Positions 7,478-15,725 of a stretch of 47,874 nucleotides of DNA are shown in pieces. Every line of letters starts with the position of its first letter. Within the stretch, counting starts at the first letter, position 1. The notes under the pieces were generated by a model that made no database searches, was not told where the DNA came from, and saw only the letters and a list, made by a program, of their open reading frames with translations. Source of the stretch: Spirosoma utsteinense (GTDB lineage Bacteria > Bacteroidota > Bacteroidia > Cytophagales > Spirosomataceae); the NCBI RefSeq assembly GCF_014282275.1, contig NZ_VFIA01000038.1, positions 1-47,874 of the forward strand. Reading direction: 5' to 3'. Position numbers and translations under genes: made by a program.

Positions 7478-8416
7478 ATGTTTACTCGTCAAATTACACC
7501 CCTCGTAACAGCTGTTTGCTTGTCTGTATTGATTGCCAGTGGTTTAACCGGTTGCCAGTCCAAAGGGTCGGATAAAACCGAAACCGAAAAAAGAGGTGTG
7601 TCGACGGACGCACCCGTTGCCGACAAATCCACTGATACCAAAGTCGAAACGGCTACCACAACGCCTGCCCCGGATCCGACATCGATTCCGGCCAGTAAAA
7701 TCGCCGATGCCGCTACCATACTGGCCCGGCCTCAGGTGCCCATCCTGTGTTATCACCAGATTCGCGACTGGCGCCCGAAGGATTCCAAATCGGCTAAAGA
7801 TTACATAATCCCGACGGCCGCTTTTCGGGAGCAGATGCAGATGCTGGCCGATAGCGGCTACCATACCGTCCTGCCCGACCAGTTGTATGCCTACCTGACG
7901 ACCGGCGCACCACTGCCGTCCAAACCGATCATGCTCACCTTCGATGATGGTGACCTCGACCAGTACGAGACGGCGGTTCCTATTCTGGATAAGCATGGGT
8001 TCAAAGGCGCGTTTTTTATCATGACCGTAGCCATTGGCCGGCGGGGTAAGCAGCCCTACATGGACAAAGCGCAGATCAAGGATCTTTCCGATCGGGGCCA
8101 CCTGATTGGTGCCCATACCTGGGATCACCATAACGTGAAGAAGTACACGGGAGAGGACTGGAAAATACAGATCGAAGAGCCAAAGGCTAAACTGGAAGCC
8201 ATTATCGGTAAGCCCGTGAAATACTTTGCTTACCCGTTTGGTCTGTGGAATAAAGAAGCGCTGCCGGAAATCCAGAAGCGTGGCTACGTAGCTGCCTTCA
8301 CCCTGGCCGACAAACGCGACGATTCCATGCCGCTCTTCACCGTTCGGCGCATCATTGCCGGTGGCCAGTGGAAAGCAACGACCATGTACCGCAATATGAT
8401 CCAGAGTTTCGATTGA
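7478..8416 (+). CDS. polysaccharide deacetylase family lipoprotein
   Basis: A NodB-type (CE4) hydrolase of 312 residues, probably acting on N-acetylated sugars in the envelope. It starts with a lipoprotein signal ending in LTGC (Cys26), then a ~55-residue Thr/Pro/Lys-rich linker, then the catalytic domain from about residue 85. Motif 1 is TFDDG (154-158, base Asp156 and metal Asp157), motif 2 is HTWDH (His213 and His217), motif 3 is YPFGLWN. All metal ligands are present. The gene stands alone, preceded by the REP array and closed by a strong terminator, so it is probably transcribed by itself. Confidence 0.9.
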   Translation: MFTRQITPLVTAVCLSVLIASGLTGCQSKGSDKTETEKRGVSTDAPVADKSTDTKVETATTTPAPDPTSIPASKIADAATILARPQVPILCYHQIRDWRPKDSKSAKDYIIPTAAFREQMQMLADSGYHTVLPDQLYAYLTTGAPLPSKPIMLTFDDGDLDQYETAVPILDKHGFKGAFFIMTVAIGRRGKQPYMDKAQIKDLSDRGHLIGAHTWDHHNVKKYTGEDWKIQIEEPKAKLEAIIGKPVKYFAYPFGLWNKEALPEIQKRGYVAAFTLADKRDDSMPLFTVRRIIAGGQWKATTMYRNMIQSFD

Positions 8417-8451
8417 CGCCTGACCGCGACGGTTAATCGTCATCTTACTAA

Positions 8452-8495
8452 AAAAAACCGTGATACAACGCCCCAATGTTGTATCACGGTTTTTT
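8452..8495. terminator. intrinsic terminator, strong and bidirectional
   Basis: A perfect 18-bp stem: aaaaaaccgtgatacaac at 8452-8469, an 8-nt loop, and the complementary arm at 8478-8495 ending in six T. The A-run on the other side makes it usable from both strands. It closes the deacetylase gene. Confidence 0.9.
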
Positions 8496-8511
8496 GTGGC
8501 TCGACCATGAT

Positions 8512-8672
8512 GAACCTGTTTAGAATTTCATGTTGGCCCGTGTTTTATTCAGCTAGGCGGTCGGACGTAGCCTGGACGGTTACGTCCGGGTAAGCGTATT
8601 TCCAGTTCACTCCCGGACGTGGCCGTCCAGGCCACGACCAACCACATACTGCCAGTAATACTAAACAGGTTC
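8512..8672. repeat. 161-bp inverted-repeat element enclosing a palindrome pair
   Basis: The ends are perfect 12-bp inverted repeats, gaacctgtttag (8512-8523) and ctaaacaggttc (8661-8672). Inside are two inverted copies of a second palindromic unit, around GGACGTAGCCTGGACGG at ~8562-8590 and its complement at ~8612-8639, which match over about 24 nt with three differences. It has the build of a small non-autonomous mobile element or a BIME-like pair. No reading frame is inside and I could not see a clear target duplication. Confidence 0.55.
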
Positions 8673-8768
8673 GACGTATAGGGGTTCTTGATGAGAAAAA
8701 GTCAATAAACTATTTGTATACTGATATAAATAGTTCTACCTTCCCTGTGTATCAAATCGTCTACGGCC

Positions 8769-9248
8769 ATGAAAACGTATGTGTTGGTGATTGCGATTAT
8801 ACTCAGCAGCCTGGCAACCAGTGTGGCGCAGGTTGACAATGAAGCTATCAAACGGGTACTTCGAAACGAGACAGAAGGCTTTTTTAAACGCGACAAAAAG
8901 GTATGGTCCGATGCCTGGGCACATACACCTTACATTCACTTCGCAGCAAATCTGTATGGGGGTGACTTTATGTTGATCGAGGGATGGGACAAACTCGAAA
9001 AACAGTTTGCCACTCAGTTCAAAAGCTCGAAGCTGTCCGATAATGTAACGGTTCAGAATGCCGACTATAGTATTCACCAGAACGGGAACATGGCCTTTGT
9101 GACCTACGATCAGACACTGTTGGATAGCCACGGCAAAACAACATCGAAGGAGTCGCGGGTGGTCGAGAAGATCAACGGGAAATGGAAAATCATCAGCGTC
9201 ACGGCGCTGACGAATCTGAAAAATTTTGGATTAGCGCAGCAGAAATAA
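8769..9248 (+). CDS. exported SnoaL/DUF4440-like protein
   Basis: A 159-residue protein with a Sec signal peptide (cleavage after ATSVAQ, about residue 20). The rest has the alternating pattern of the NTF2-like fold: an N-terminal helix (IKRVLRNETEGFFKRD), then strands ending in GKWKIISVTAL. SnoaL/DUF4440 proteins are small ligand-binding or enzyme domains of many functions; the role here is unknown. A possible promoter lies at 8713-8744. The gene faces the thioredoxin gene tail to tail. Confidence 0.75.
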   Translation: MKTYVLVIAIILSSLATSVAQVDNEAIKRVLRNETEGFFKRDKKVWSDAWAHTPYIHFAANLYGGDFMLIEGWDKLEKQFATQFKSSKLSDNVTVQNADYSIHQNGNMAFVTYDQTLLDSHGKTTSKESRVVEKINGKWKIISVTALTNLKNFGLAQQK

Positions 9249-9274
9249 CCCTTGACTAGCCAATCGAGCGTTGC

Positions 9275-9580
9275 TTAGCTGCCAAACTGCTTTACCAGGC
9301 CCTCCAGGGTGTGTAGCGGCTGAACGCCCGACTGCCGCCAGACAATCTTACCATCTTTGAACAGGATCATGGTAGGAATACTCCGGATCTGGTATTGATC
9401 GGCTGCTTTCTGAGCCTTATCTACGTTGATCTTGACAACGCGTACTTTGTCGCCAACACGGTCGGTGAGCTGTTTGAGAATGGGTGCCTGCTGTTTGCAG
9501 GGGCCGCACCAGTCGGCATAGAAATCGACCAGTACCGGCGTCTCACCCTTGATGAGGTCGCCGAAAGAAGGTTTGTTCAT
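9275..9580 (-). CDS. trxA: thioredoxin
   Basis: A 101-residue cytoplasmic thioredoxin with the redox site WCGPCK (Cys25, Cys28), the buried Asp19 in VDFYADW and the cis-proline loop IRSIPTM. Length and the absence of a signal peptide fit classical TrxA, which reduces protein disulfides using thioredoxin reductase. It lies downstream of ribBA on the same strand, with a 136-bp spacer that carries a long hairpin, so it may or may not be co-transcribed. Confidence 0.93.
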   Translation of the reverse strand: MNKPSFGDLIKGETPVLVDFYADWCGPCKQQAPILKQLTDRVGDKVRVVKINVDKAQKAADQYQIRSIPTMILFKDGKIVWRQSGVQPLHTLEGLVKQFGS

Positions 9581-9606
9581 ATCGTTAATCCTGTTGGTGA
9601 GTCAAT

Positions 9607-9714
9607 CAGTTAGTGAGTCGGTCAGTTAGTGAGTTGGTCAGTCGGTGAGTAATTGGTAGCTGCGTCAGCCACTCATCGACTGACCAACTCACCAACTGAT
9701 TGACTGACCAACTG
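9607..9714. repeat. long imperfect hairpin built from agtcagt-type units
   Basis: The left arm (about 9607-9650) and right arm (about 9671-9714) are ~44 nt each and pair with several mismatches. Both arms consist of degenerate short repeats such as GTTGGTCAGTCGGTGAGT. The ~20-nt loop holds GCTGCGTCAGC. It fills the spacer between ribBA and trxA. There is no T-run, so it is not a standard terminator. Confidence 0.6.
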
Positions 9715-9716
9715 TT

Positions 9717-10994
9717 TTACTGTTCTTCGTTGATGGGCTCGTTCATGATGGTATGACCCATTTTGTCGCGCTTCGTGCGGAGGTACCGTTCGTTATGCGG
9801 GTTAGAAACAATCTCTATGGGAACTGTATCCACAATTTCCAGACCGTAGCCCATCAGACCTGCCCGTTTTTTGGGGTTATTGGAGATGAGCCGCAGTTTA
9901 CGGACGCCGAGGTCACGCAGGATTTGCGCGCCAACGCCATAATCACGGGCATCCATGGGCAGGCCCAAGTCGAGGTTAGCCTCCACCGTGTCGCGTCCCA
10001 TTTCCTGTAGCTTATACGCCCTCAGTTTGTTGAGCAGACCAATGCCGCGTCCTTCCTGAAACATGTAAACGACAACACCCCGCCCTTCGGCTTCGATCAT
10101 TTTCATTGAAGCACGAAGCTGACCGCCACAGTCGCAGCGGCAGGAACCGAAGATGTCGCCCGTAACACACGACGAGTGAACACGGACCAGTACCGGCTCG
10201 TTTAATTCCCAAGTGCCTTTTACAAGCGCCAGGTGCATATCTCCCGTATTGCTCTGGCGGAAGGCGATAAGATCGAAATGGCCGTTTTCCGTGGGCATGT
10301 CGACACCGATTTCGCGCCGGATCAATGACTCGGTCTGAAGCCGGTATTCGATCAGGTCCTGAATGCTGATAAGCTTCATCCCAAACCGGTCGGCCATGAT
10401 ACGCAACTGGGGCAAACGCGCCATTGTACCGTCTTCGTTGAGCACCTCGATCAGCACACCAACCGGCGACAGCCCGGCCAGCTTAGCCAGATCGACGGCT
10501 GCTTCGGTATGGCCCGCCCGGCGAATGACGCCACCTTCCACGGCCCGCAGGGGAAAAATATGACCCGGCCGACCCAGATCGTCAGGCGTAGTCGTGGGGC
10601 TAACCAGCGCCTGGATGGTCTTGGAGCGGTCGGAGGCCGAGATGCCGGTAGTACAACCGTTGCCCAGCAAGTCGACCGAGACGGTAAACGGCGTGGTGTG
10701 AACCGATGTATTGCTGGTCACCATCATATCCAGTCCCAGCTCATCGCAGCGTTGCTGGGTGAGGGGCGCACACATAAGTCCTCGTGCTTCGCGTACCATG
10801 AAGTTGACCATCTCTGGCGTAACCATTTCGGCCGCGCAGATCATATCGCCTTCATTTTCACGGTCTTCGTCGTCTACGACCAGCACAATTTTGCCCGCTT
10901 TGATATCGGCAATGGCCTCTTCGATTCGATCGAGCCGGATAGGCGCAGGGTCGATATGGCCGGGCTGATCTATATTGGTACTATTATTGCTCAT
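9717..10994 (-). CDS. ribBA: bifunctional DHBP synthase / GTP cyclohydrolase II
   Basis: Makes both starting compounds of riboflavin: 3,4-dihydroxy-2-butanone 4-phosphate from ribulose 5-phosphate, and the pyrimidine from GTP. The N-terminal RibB half has [10 protein letters not shown] (41-50) and [11 protein letters not shown] (141-151). The C-terminal RibA half has the zinc cysteines Cys276, Cys287 and Cys289 in SSCVTGD and CRCDCGG, then [18 protein letters not shown]. Both halves are complete, 425 residues. The ATG at 10994 is used; the longer frame to 11042 lacks conservation. No FMN riboswitch was seen in the 150 bp upstream. The gene is divergent from the exported protein at 11153. Confidence 0.95.
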   Translation of the reverse strand: MSNNSTNIDQPGHIDPAPIRLDRIEEAIADIKAGKIVLVVDDEDRENEGDMICAAEMVTPEMVNFMVREARGLMCAPLTQQRCDELGLDMMVTSNTSVHTTPFTVSVDLLGNGCTTGISASDRSKTIQALVSPTTTPDDLGRPGHIFPLRAVEGGVIRRAGHTEAAVDLAKLAGLSPVGVLIEVLNEDGTMARLPQLRIMADRFGMKLISIQDLIEYRLQTESLIRREIGVDMPTENGHFDLIAFRQSNTGDMHLALVKGTWELNEPVLVRVHSSCVTGDIFGSCRCDCGGQLRASMKMIEAEGRGVVVYMFQEGRGIGLLNKLRAYKLQEMGRDTVEANLDLGLPMDARDYGVGAQILRDLGVRKLRLISNNPKKRAGLMGYGLEIVDTVPIEIVSNPHNERYLRTKRDKMGHTIMNEPINEEQ

Positions 10995-11152
10995 TTGTTT
11001 GGTTGATGCGTGTCGGTGGTCGTAGATTTGAGTTTTCAACACATAGTTAATTGTTTCTTTCAGATTGGTAACACGTTCCTTTCTCGCAAAACGTACAAAC
11101 TATACACGGAAAACTCTTTTTCAACGAGATACGTTTCGCGCCGGACGCGAAA

Positions 11153-13255
11153 ATGTCTGGTGGTCCGTTTCTACGAGTAGAAACCAACAATCTATACGAA
11201 CGACAAAACCTGTACTCCGTGCGAATTTCACGATTGTGGCTGATAGATAGAGGAGCGAAATCCGGATGGCCTATACGAAAACTGATCATACTTTTCGGAT
11301 TTTGTTTTACACTGTTTGCCTGCCTGAGCGTTCAGGCACAAAACGTATGTATCAATCCACTTTATAAAGGAGAATTCAGCGTCGACAACTCCAGGGTGTG
11401 CGTTGGCACCCCCGTTACTATTACGGGTGTGCCAGGCAATTTAAGTAGTGTAGGATATAACTTTCAGTATGACGGCAAAAGTTCGATCGATAAAGTTGTC
11501 CTTACTACTGCTACAACCACGGTTTACTCCCAACCTGGCTCCTATACGATATTACAGGGTGCTAGCGGAAATAACTCCGGGACGGGTACCATCTTGTGTA
11601 AAGAAGTAACCGTACTTCCCCTGGACCCGGTGAAGTTTACGGCCAAAGCATGTTCCGGGCGGCAGGCATTGGTAGACGTTCAACTGGATGCCAGTACCAG
11701 CCAGTACGATAGCTATGTGATCAATTGGGGAGACGGTCAGAACAGTAACCCCTTGACAAGAGCTGAAATTGCAACCCAACAGGCGCATACGTATGGTAAC
11801 GCCGGTGTGTATTCGATCCGGATAACAGGGCGATACGCAGCACCGGCCAGTTGCGAAACGCCACTCACGGCTTCACAGTCTACGTTACAAACCGTTACGG
11901 TGTCGAATGCGAGCGCCCAGCCCGCTATCACAAAGCTGATTACCAACAGCAGCAACAGTATTTCCATCGATTACCAGGCTGGAACGGGCGTAGCAGTAGA
12001 ACTCTATCAGAAAGATGCCAGTGGTATTTTTAGCTCTACCCGACAGCGGGGAACAGGTAGCGGCACATTCTCCGTACAAACAAACGCCACTCAGGTCCAA
12101 TGCTTTCAACTGGTAGCGCAGGATGCCTGTAATAATGCGGGGCAGCGCTCGGACGAAGTCTGTAGTCTGGTCATCGATGCCAAAGCGGGAAACAAACGGA
12201 ACGATGTGTCCTGGCAGCCTTATGCAGGCGCTATATCGGCAGGAAGCCAGTTTCGTCGGTACCGGATCTATCGCAACAGCTCCCCGTTGATCACGCTGCT
12301 CGACCGGAATATTGCCAATCACGTCGACATCAACAAGGTGGAATGCGGTACGCAGTATTGCTATACCCTCGAAGCCACCATTACCGGCACCGTTGAAACG
12401 GTTGTTACGTCGGCACCCGTCTGTGTAACCGGTATCAACGGCGATTTGCCGGGTAATTTCGAGAGTGTGATCGTATCAGTCGAGAGTGGCCGCCCGCGTC
12501 TGGTTGCCAGCCTGCCCATTACCGGCACCTCATCCAGCTATACACTGGTCGTTAGTCGGGCCAGCGGCTCGCCGGGGACGTTTCAGCCCATCGGGACCGT
12601 TGTTAACCGGAATACCTTCGTCGACTCAACGGCCAACACATCGGCAGGGTCGTACTGTTACCAACTAACCTACCTGGCTAATTGTGGCTTGTCGTCACCC
12701 CCGTCAGCGCCTGTATGCACCGTATTTCTGGGGTCGCAGTCGCCGGGCAGCATCGACTGGACAGCCCCGTCACCGTTTGCACCGGGTTCTGTGGTCAACT
12801 ACACGGTAGAAGTAATCGATTCTTTAAACGGTACACAGCGGGAAATTCAGGCAGGCGGTAATTTACGGTTCGAACCACCAGGACTGAACGACTCAGAATC
12901 GCAGACGCAGAAATACCGCATCGTGGCGGTATCCAATACCGGACGGGTGAGTTACTCCAATTTTTTCACCCTCCAACGTGAAGCTACCATTCTGACGCCT
13001 GACGCCTTCACGCCCAATGGCGACGGGTTGAATGAGGTCTTCATCGCAAAAGGCGTGTACGCCGACCGGTTCAGTATGACCATCTACAACCGGTGGGGTG
13101 AGGTCATTTATGCCACATCGGATAAAAATCAGGGGTGGGATGGTACGGCCAGCAGCCAGCCCGCAGCCGCAGGACACTACATGTACCGAATAGAAGTGCA
13201 AGATCGGGCCGGACTTAAAACTGTTCGAACGGGTACGGTGTTATTGATACGATAA
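11153..13255 (+). CDS. type IX-secreted protein with gliding-motility-associated C-terminal domain
   Basis: A large exported protein. The hydrophobic signal is at residues 43-61 (KLIILFGFCFTLFACLSVQA), far from the only in-frame ATG at 11153, so the real start is probably GTG at 11219 or TTG at 11234, giving a normal signal peptide. After it come a PKD-like domain (YVINWGDGQN; GVYSIRITG, residues ~165-225), then fibronectin-III-like segments with many Cys (~370-560). The last ~90 residues (PDAFTPNGDGLNEVF, IYNRWGEVIY, GHYMYRIEVQD) are the T9SS type B sorting domain. It is therefore exported through type IX secretion. The ligand or enzymatic role is unknown, and no catalytic motif is visible. 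Confidence 0.88.
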   Translation: MSGGPFLRVETNNLYERQNLYSVRISRLWLIDRGAKSGWPIRKLIILFGFCFTLFACLSVQAQNVCINPLYKGEFSVDNSRVCVGTPVTITGVPGNLSSVGYNFQYDGKSSIDKVVLTTATTTVYSQPGSYTILQGASGNNSGTGTILCKEVTVLPLDPVKFTAKACSGRQALVDVQLDASTSQYDSYVINWGDGQNSNPLTRAEIATQQAHTYGNAGVYSIRITGRYAAPASCETPLTASQSTLQTVTVSNASAQPAITKLITNSSNSISIDYQAGTGVAVELYQKDASGIFSSTRQRGTGSGTFSVQTNATQVQCFQLVAQDACNNAGQRSDEVCSLVIDAKAGNKRNDVSWQPYAGAISAGSQFRRYRIYRNSSPLITLLDRNIANHVDINKVECGTQYCYTLEATITGTVETVVTSAPVCVTGINGDLPGNFESVIVSVESGRPRLVASLPITGTSSSYTLVVSRASGSPGTFQPIGTVVNRNTFVDSTANTSAGSYCYQLTYLANCGLSSPPSAPVCTVFLGSQSPGSIDWTAPSPFAPGSVVNYTVEVIDSLNGTQREIQAGGNLRFEPPGLNDSESQTQKYRIVAVSNTGRVSYSNFFTLQREATILTPDAFTPNGDGLNEVFIAKGVYADRFSMTIYNRWGEVIYATSDKNQGWDGTASSQPAAAGHYMYRIEVQDRAGLKTVRTGTVLLIR

Positions 13256-13350
13256 TCCGTCGTATGTTGGCCGATATCGGCCTGGACCTGCCGTCTGGTT
13301 GCGGTTCATACTGGATAAACGTACCTACTTTTAACTCATCTGCGACTACT

Positions 13351-13680
13351 ATGAATATGATGGATATGTTCGGGAAAATGAAGGAAGTTCAGTCCCGAAT
13401 GAAAGATGCCCAGGAAGGCCTGCGTAACATAACCGAAACGGGTGACGCGGGGGCGGGTCTGGTCAAAGTGACCGTCAACGGCCTGAAGAACGTGCTGAGC
13501 ATCGAGATCGACCCTGACCTGATCAAGCCGGATGATCGGGAAATGTTACAGGATCTGATCGTAGCCGCCACGAATAAGGCTATGGGCAACATTGAAACAA
13601 AAACCCGCGAACATCTGCGGCAGGCTACCGAAGGGTTACTCCCCAATATTCCGGGCCTGAATCTGGATGGGCTGATGTAG
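13351..13680 (+). CDS. YbaB/EbfC nucleoid-associated protein
   Basis: A 109-residue DNA-binding protein of the YbaB family, a dimer that coats DNA. The N-terminal helix (MFGKMKEVQSRMKDAQEGL), the central sheet (GLVKVTVNGLKNVLSIEID) and the C-terminal helix (LQDLIVAATNKAM) are all present. The ATG at 13351 is chosen; the longer frame from 13264 adds a non-conserved stretch. In many bacteria this gene sits by dnaX and recR, which is not the case here. Confidence 0.92.
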   Translation: MNMMDMFGKMKEVQSRMKDAQEGLRNITETGDAGAGLVKVTVNGLKNVLSIEIDPDLIKPDDREMLQDLIVAATNKAMGNIETKTREHLRQATEGLLPNIPGLNLDGLM

Positions 13681-13789
13681 CCAGCGTTGCGCCGTTAGTC
13701 AGTCGATTGGTCGGTTAGTGTGGCGTTATCAGATGAATTGGCTATTCGCTGACTAACTTGCTGCCTGTTTAACTCATTGACTGATTTCT

Positions 13790-14821
13790 GTGGATTCCCT
13801 CGCTATTGTCATTCTTAATTACAACGGTCACTCCTTCCTAGCTGATTTTCTGCCAACAGTACTGGCCAATGCCGACGGTCACCCTGTTTACGTAGCCGAT
13901 AGTGCTTCTACCGATGGCTCGGTAGCCTTCGTGCGCGCCACCTGCCCGACGGTCCGAATTATTGAATTAAGCCGGAATGAGGGCTATGCGGGGGGGTATA
14001 ACCTGGCCCTGACCCACCTCCGGCAGCAGTATGGCGGGGCCAGGTATTATGTCCTGCTCAACTCCGATATTGACGTAACACCGGGCTGGCTCTCACCCAT
14101 GCTCACCCTCCTGGATGCCAATCCGGCTATAGCCGCCTGCCAGCCCAAAATCCGGTCATACGCCCAGCGCGATCTGTTCGAGCATGCCGGTGCGGCCGGT
14201 GGTTTTGTCGACTGGCTGGGTTACGTGTTTTGTCGGGGGCGCGTTTTTGCTACGTTCGAACAGGACAAAGGCCAGTATGACGATGACCGGCGTGTTTTCT
14301 GGGCAACGGGTGCCTGTCTGGTCGTTCGGGCAGATGTGTTCCACCAGACCGGCGGATTCGACAGCGCCTTTTTCGCTCACATGGAAGAGATCGACTGGTG
14401 CTGGCGCGTGCAACGGCTCGGCTACGAAGTCTGGGCCTGTGGCGGATCGACGGTTTACCACGTTGGAGGAGGCACGCTCCATAAATCAAATCCGCACAAA
14501 ACCTTCCTGAACTATAGAAACAGCCTGTTCATGCTCTACAAAAACTGGCCTGCCGATGGCTGGTTGTGGGGTAAGATTGGTATGCGGCTGGTGCTGGACG
14601 GGTTGTCGTCGCTGTTGTTTTTGAAAGTCGGGCAGTGGCGCGATGTATGGGCTATCATACGGGCGCATGGTGCTTTCTATGCCCATTTGCCGCAACTGAA
14701 CCGGCAACGGAGTCTATTGAAGAAACAGCAGACGAAGGAAGTTGATCTTTACCCGCACAGTATTGTCTGGCAATATTTCGGTAAAGGGAAGAAACGCTAT
14801 AAAGAGATGCCTGACCTATGA
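13790..14821 (+). CDS. glycosyltransferase family 2 (rhamnosyltransferase-like)
   Basis: A cytoplasmic or membrane-facing GT2 enzyme of 343 residues. Seen: the N-terminal strand AIVILNYNG, the nucleotide-binding DSASTDGS, the acidic metal motif LLNSDIDV, and the later FWATGACLVVRADVF and HMEEIDWCWRVQRLGY, typical of WbbL/RfbN-like rhamnosyl- and related sugar transferases. The start is GTG at 13790 (MDSLAIV); no ATG lies close. The sugar cannot be assigned. The upstream spacer (13690-13785) contains degenerate agtcagt units like those at 9607-9714. Confidence 0.9.
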   Translation: MDSLAIVILNYNGHSFLADFLPTVLANADGHPVYVADSASTDGSVAFVRATCPTVRIIELSRNEGYAGGYNLALTHLRQQYGGARYYVLLNSDIDVTPGWLSPMLTLLDANPAIAACQPKIRSYAQRDLFEHAGAAGGFVDWLGYVFCRGRVFATFEQDKGQYDDDRRVFWATGACLVVRADVFHQTGGFDSAFFAHMEEIDWCWRVQRLGYEVWACGGSTVYHVGGGTLHKSNPHKTFLNYRNSLFMLYKNWPADGWLWGKIGMRLVLDGLSSLLFLKVGQWRDVWAIIRAHGAFYAHLPQLNRQRSLLKKQQTKEVDLYPHSIVWQYFGKGKKRYKEMPDL

Positions 14822-14861
14822 AAACAGGCAGTGTACCATACTGCTTATACCTTATACATAC

Positions 14862-15083
14862 CTATAACTCCCAAACAGTTGGGTGAGCGTGCCGACGGAG
14901 GTGTTTGTTCATTTCCATCCAGAAGGCCATAATCAGATACAGTACCACGGGCGATCCGAGCGTGAGGAACGACGTATAAATAAAATACAGCCGGATGCTG
15001 CTGGCAGAGATACTCATCTTCTCGCCCAGGCGGGTGCATACACCAAAAGCCTGCTTTTCAACGAAATATCTAATCTTTTCCAT
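14862..15083 (-). CDS. PspC domain protein
   Basis: A 73-residue membrane protein. The N-terminal part FVEKQAFGVCTRLGEKM and the single hydrophobic helix (IYTSFLTLGSPVVLYLIMAFW) match the short PspC family of Bacteroidota. In Proteobacteria PspC senses envelope stress; here there are no pspA or pspB neighbours, so only membrane localisation is safe. It is convergent with the glycosyltransferase and divergent from the cold-shock gene. Confidence 0.85.
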   Translation of the reverse strand: MEKIRYFVEKQAFGVCTRLGEKMSISASSIRLYFIYTSFLTLGSPVVLYLIMAFWMEMNKHLRRHAHPTVWEL

Positions 15084-15434
15084 ACCAGTTTACGCTACAA
15101 AATCAACGCTTTATAAAGCCTATACGTTGATGCCACCTCTGGCAAAGCTAACGAATTCATTCTGTAGATTGTTTGCCGTTTACGAAGAAAAAAGAATTAA
15201 ACGTAGCTGATATCGTCAAAAAGTAGTGTATAGCTACCTGAAGTCAGAACATTTTTACTTTATTTGTGGCGAAACGAATGTCGATTCAACCCCTGGCGAT
15301 CGGTTACCCTTATCTTAATAAACATTGCTGACTATCAGTTAGATGAGTCAACTTTTTATCTGGTAGATGCCGTTCTTCACCCTTTGTTACCAACTAACCC
15401 TCTACATATTTCCTAATTTAATTCTTTTCAGTTT
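15084..15434. other. 351-bp divergent spacer between pspC and the cold-shock gene
   Basis: No gene is seen. The sequence is AT-richer than its surroundings and most likely holds promoters for both neighbours and a long 5' leader for the cold-shock gene, as is common for cspA-like genes. I see no firm promoter match; the closest is TTTATTTG near 15259, one base off TAnnTTTG. Confidence 0.4.
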
Positions 15435-15641
15435 ATGCAAACAGGTATAGTAAAGTTCTTTAATGAGAGTAAGGGCTACGGATTTATCGTTGAAGACGAT
15501 ACCAACCGGGACATCTTCGTCCACATTACCGGTCTTAATGGACTCACCATACGCGAGAAAGACCGGGTTCAATTTGATGTCGTTGACGGCAAAAAAGGCC
15601 TCAACGCCGTGAAAGTACTGAAACTGGAATCGGACTACTGA
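15435..15641 (+). CDS. cold-shock domain protein
   Basis: A 68-residue single-stranded nucleic-acid-binding protein with the two RNA-binding motifs KGYGFI (RNP1) and DIFVHI (RNP2) and the opening GIVKFFNESKGYG of the CspA family. It probably acts as an RNA chaperone. It has a long leader upstream and a clear terminator downstream, so it forms its own transcript. Confidence 0.93.
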   Translation: MQTGIVKFFNESKGYGFIVEDDTNRDIFVHITGLNGLTIREKDRVQFDVVDGKKGLNAVKVLKLESDY

Positions 15642-15665
15642 GCTATACAGTCCGACTAAAAATAC

Positions 15666-15697
15666 AAAACCCCATCCGACGATCAGATGGGGTTTTT
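15666..15697. terminator. intrinsic terminator
   Basis: aaaaccccatc (15666-15676), a 9-nt loop, gatggggtttt (15686-15696), with T-run to 15697. It ends the cold-shock gene; its A-run side may also serve the convergent lysS transcript. Confidence 0.88.
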
Positions 15698-15725
15698 CGT
15701 AGCCTTGATGCTGGCCTCTAACGTA

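Larger units (their letters stand above)
8417..8768. other. 352-bp spacer with a terminator and a palindromic element
   Basis: Holds the terminator at 8452-8495, the inverted-repeat element at 8512-8672, and a possible promoter for the next gene: TTTG at 8713-8716, 20 bp, then TACCTTCC at 8737-8744. No coding sequence is visible. Confidence 0.6.

Noticed and set aside
7544..8476. 310-residue open frame antisense to the polysaccharide deacetylase
   Set aside because: It starts within the terminator hairpin and mirrors codon bias of the real gene. No domain is visible.
8452..8495. terminator hairpin considered as a small RNA or operator
   Set aside because: Perfect stem flanked by A-run and T-run right after a stop codon is fully explained as a terminator.
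10995..11152. possible FMN riboswitch before ribBA
   Set aside because: None of the conserved RFN-element blocks could be recognised in the upstream 150 bp on the minus strand.
13270..13283. 14-bp palindrome ggccgatatcggcc before the YbaB gene
   Set aside because: Single occurrence, no matching promoter or second copy; could be chance.
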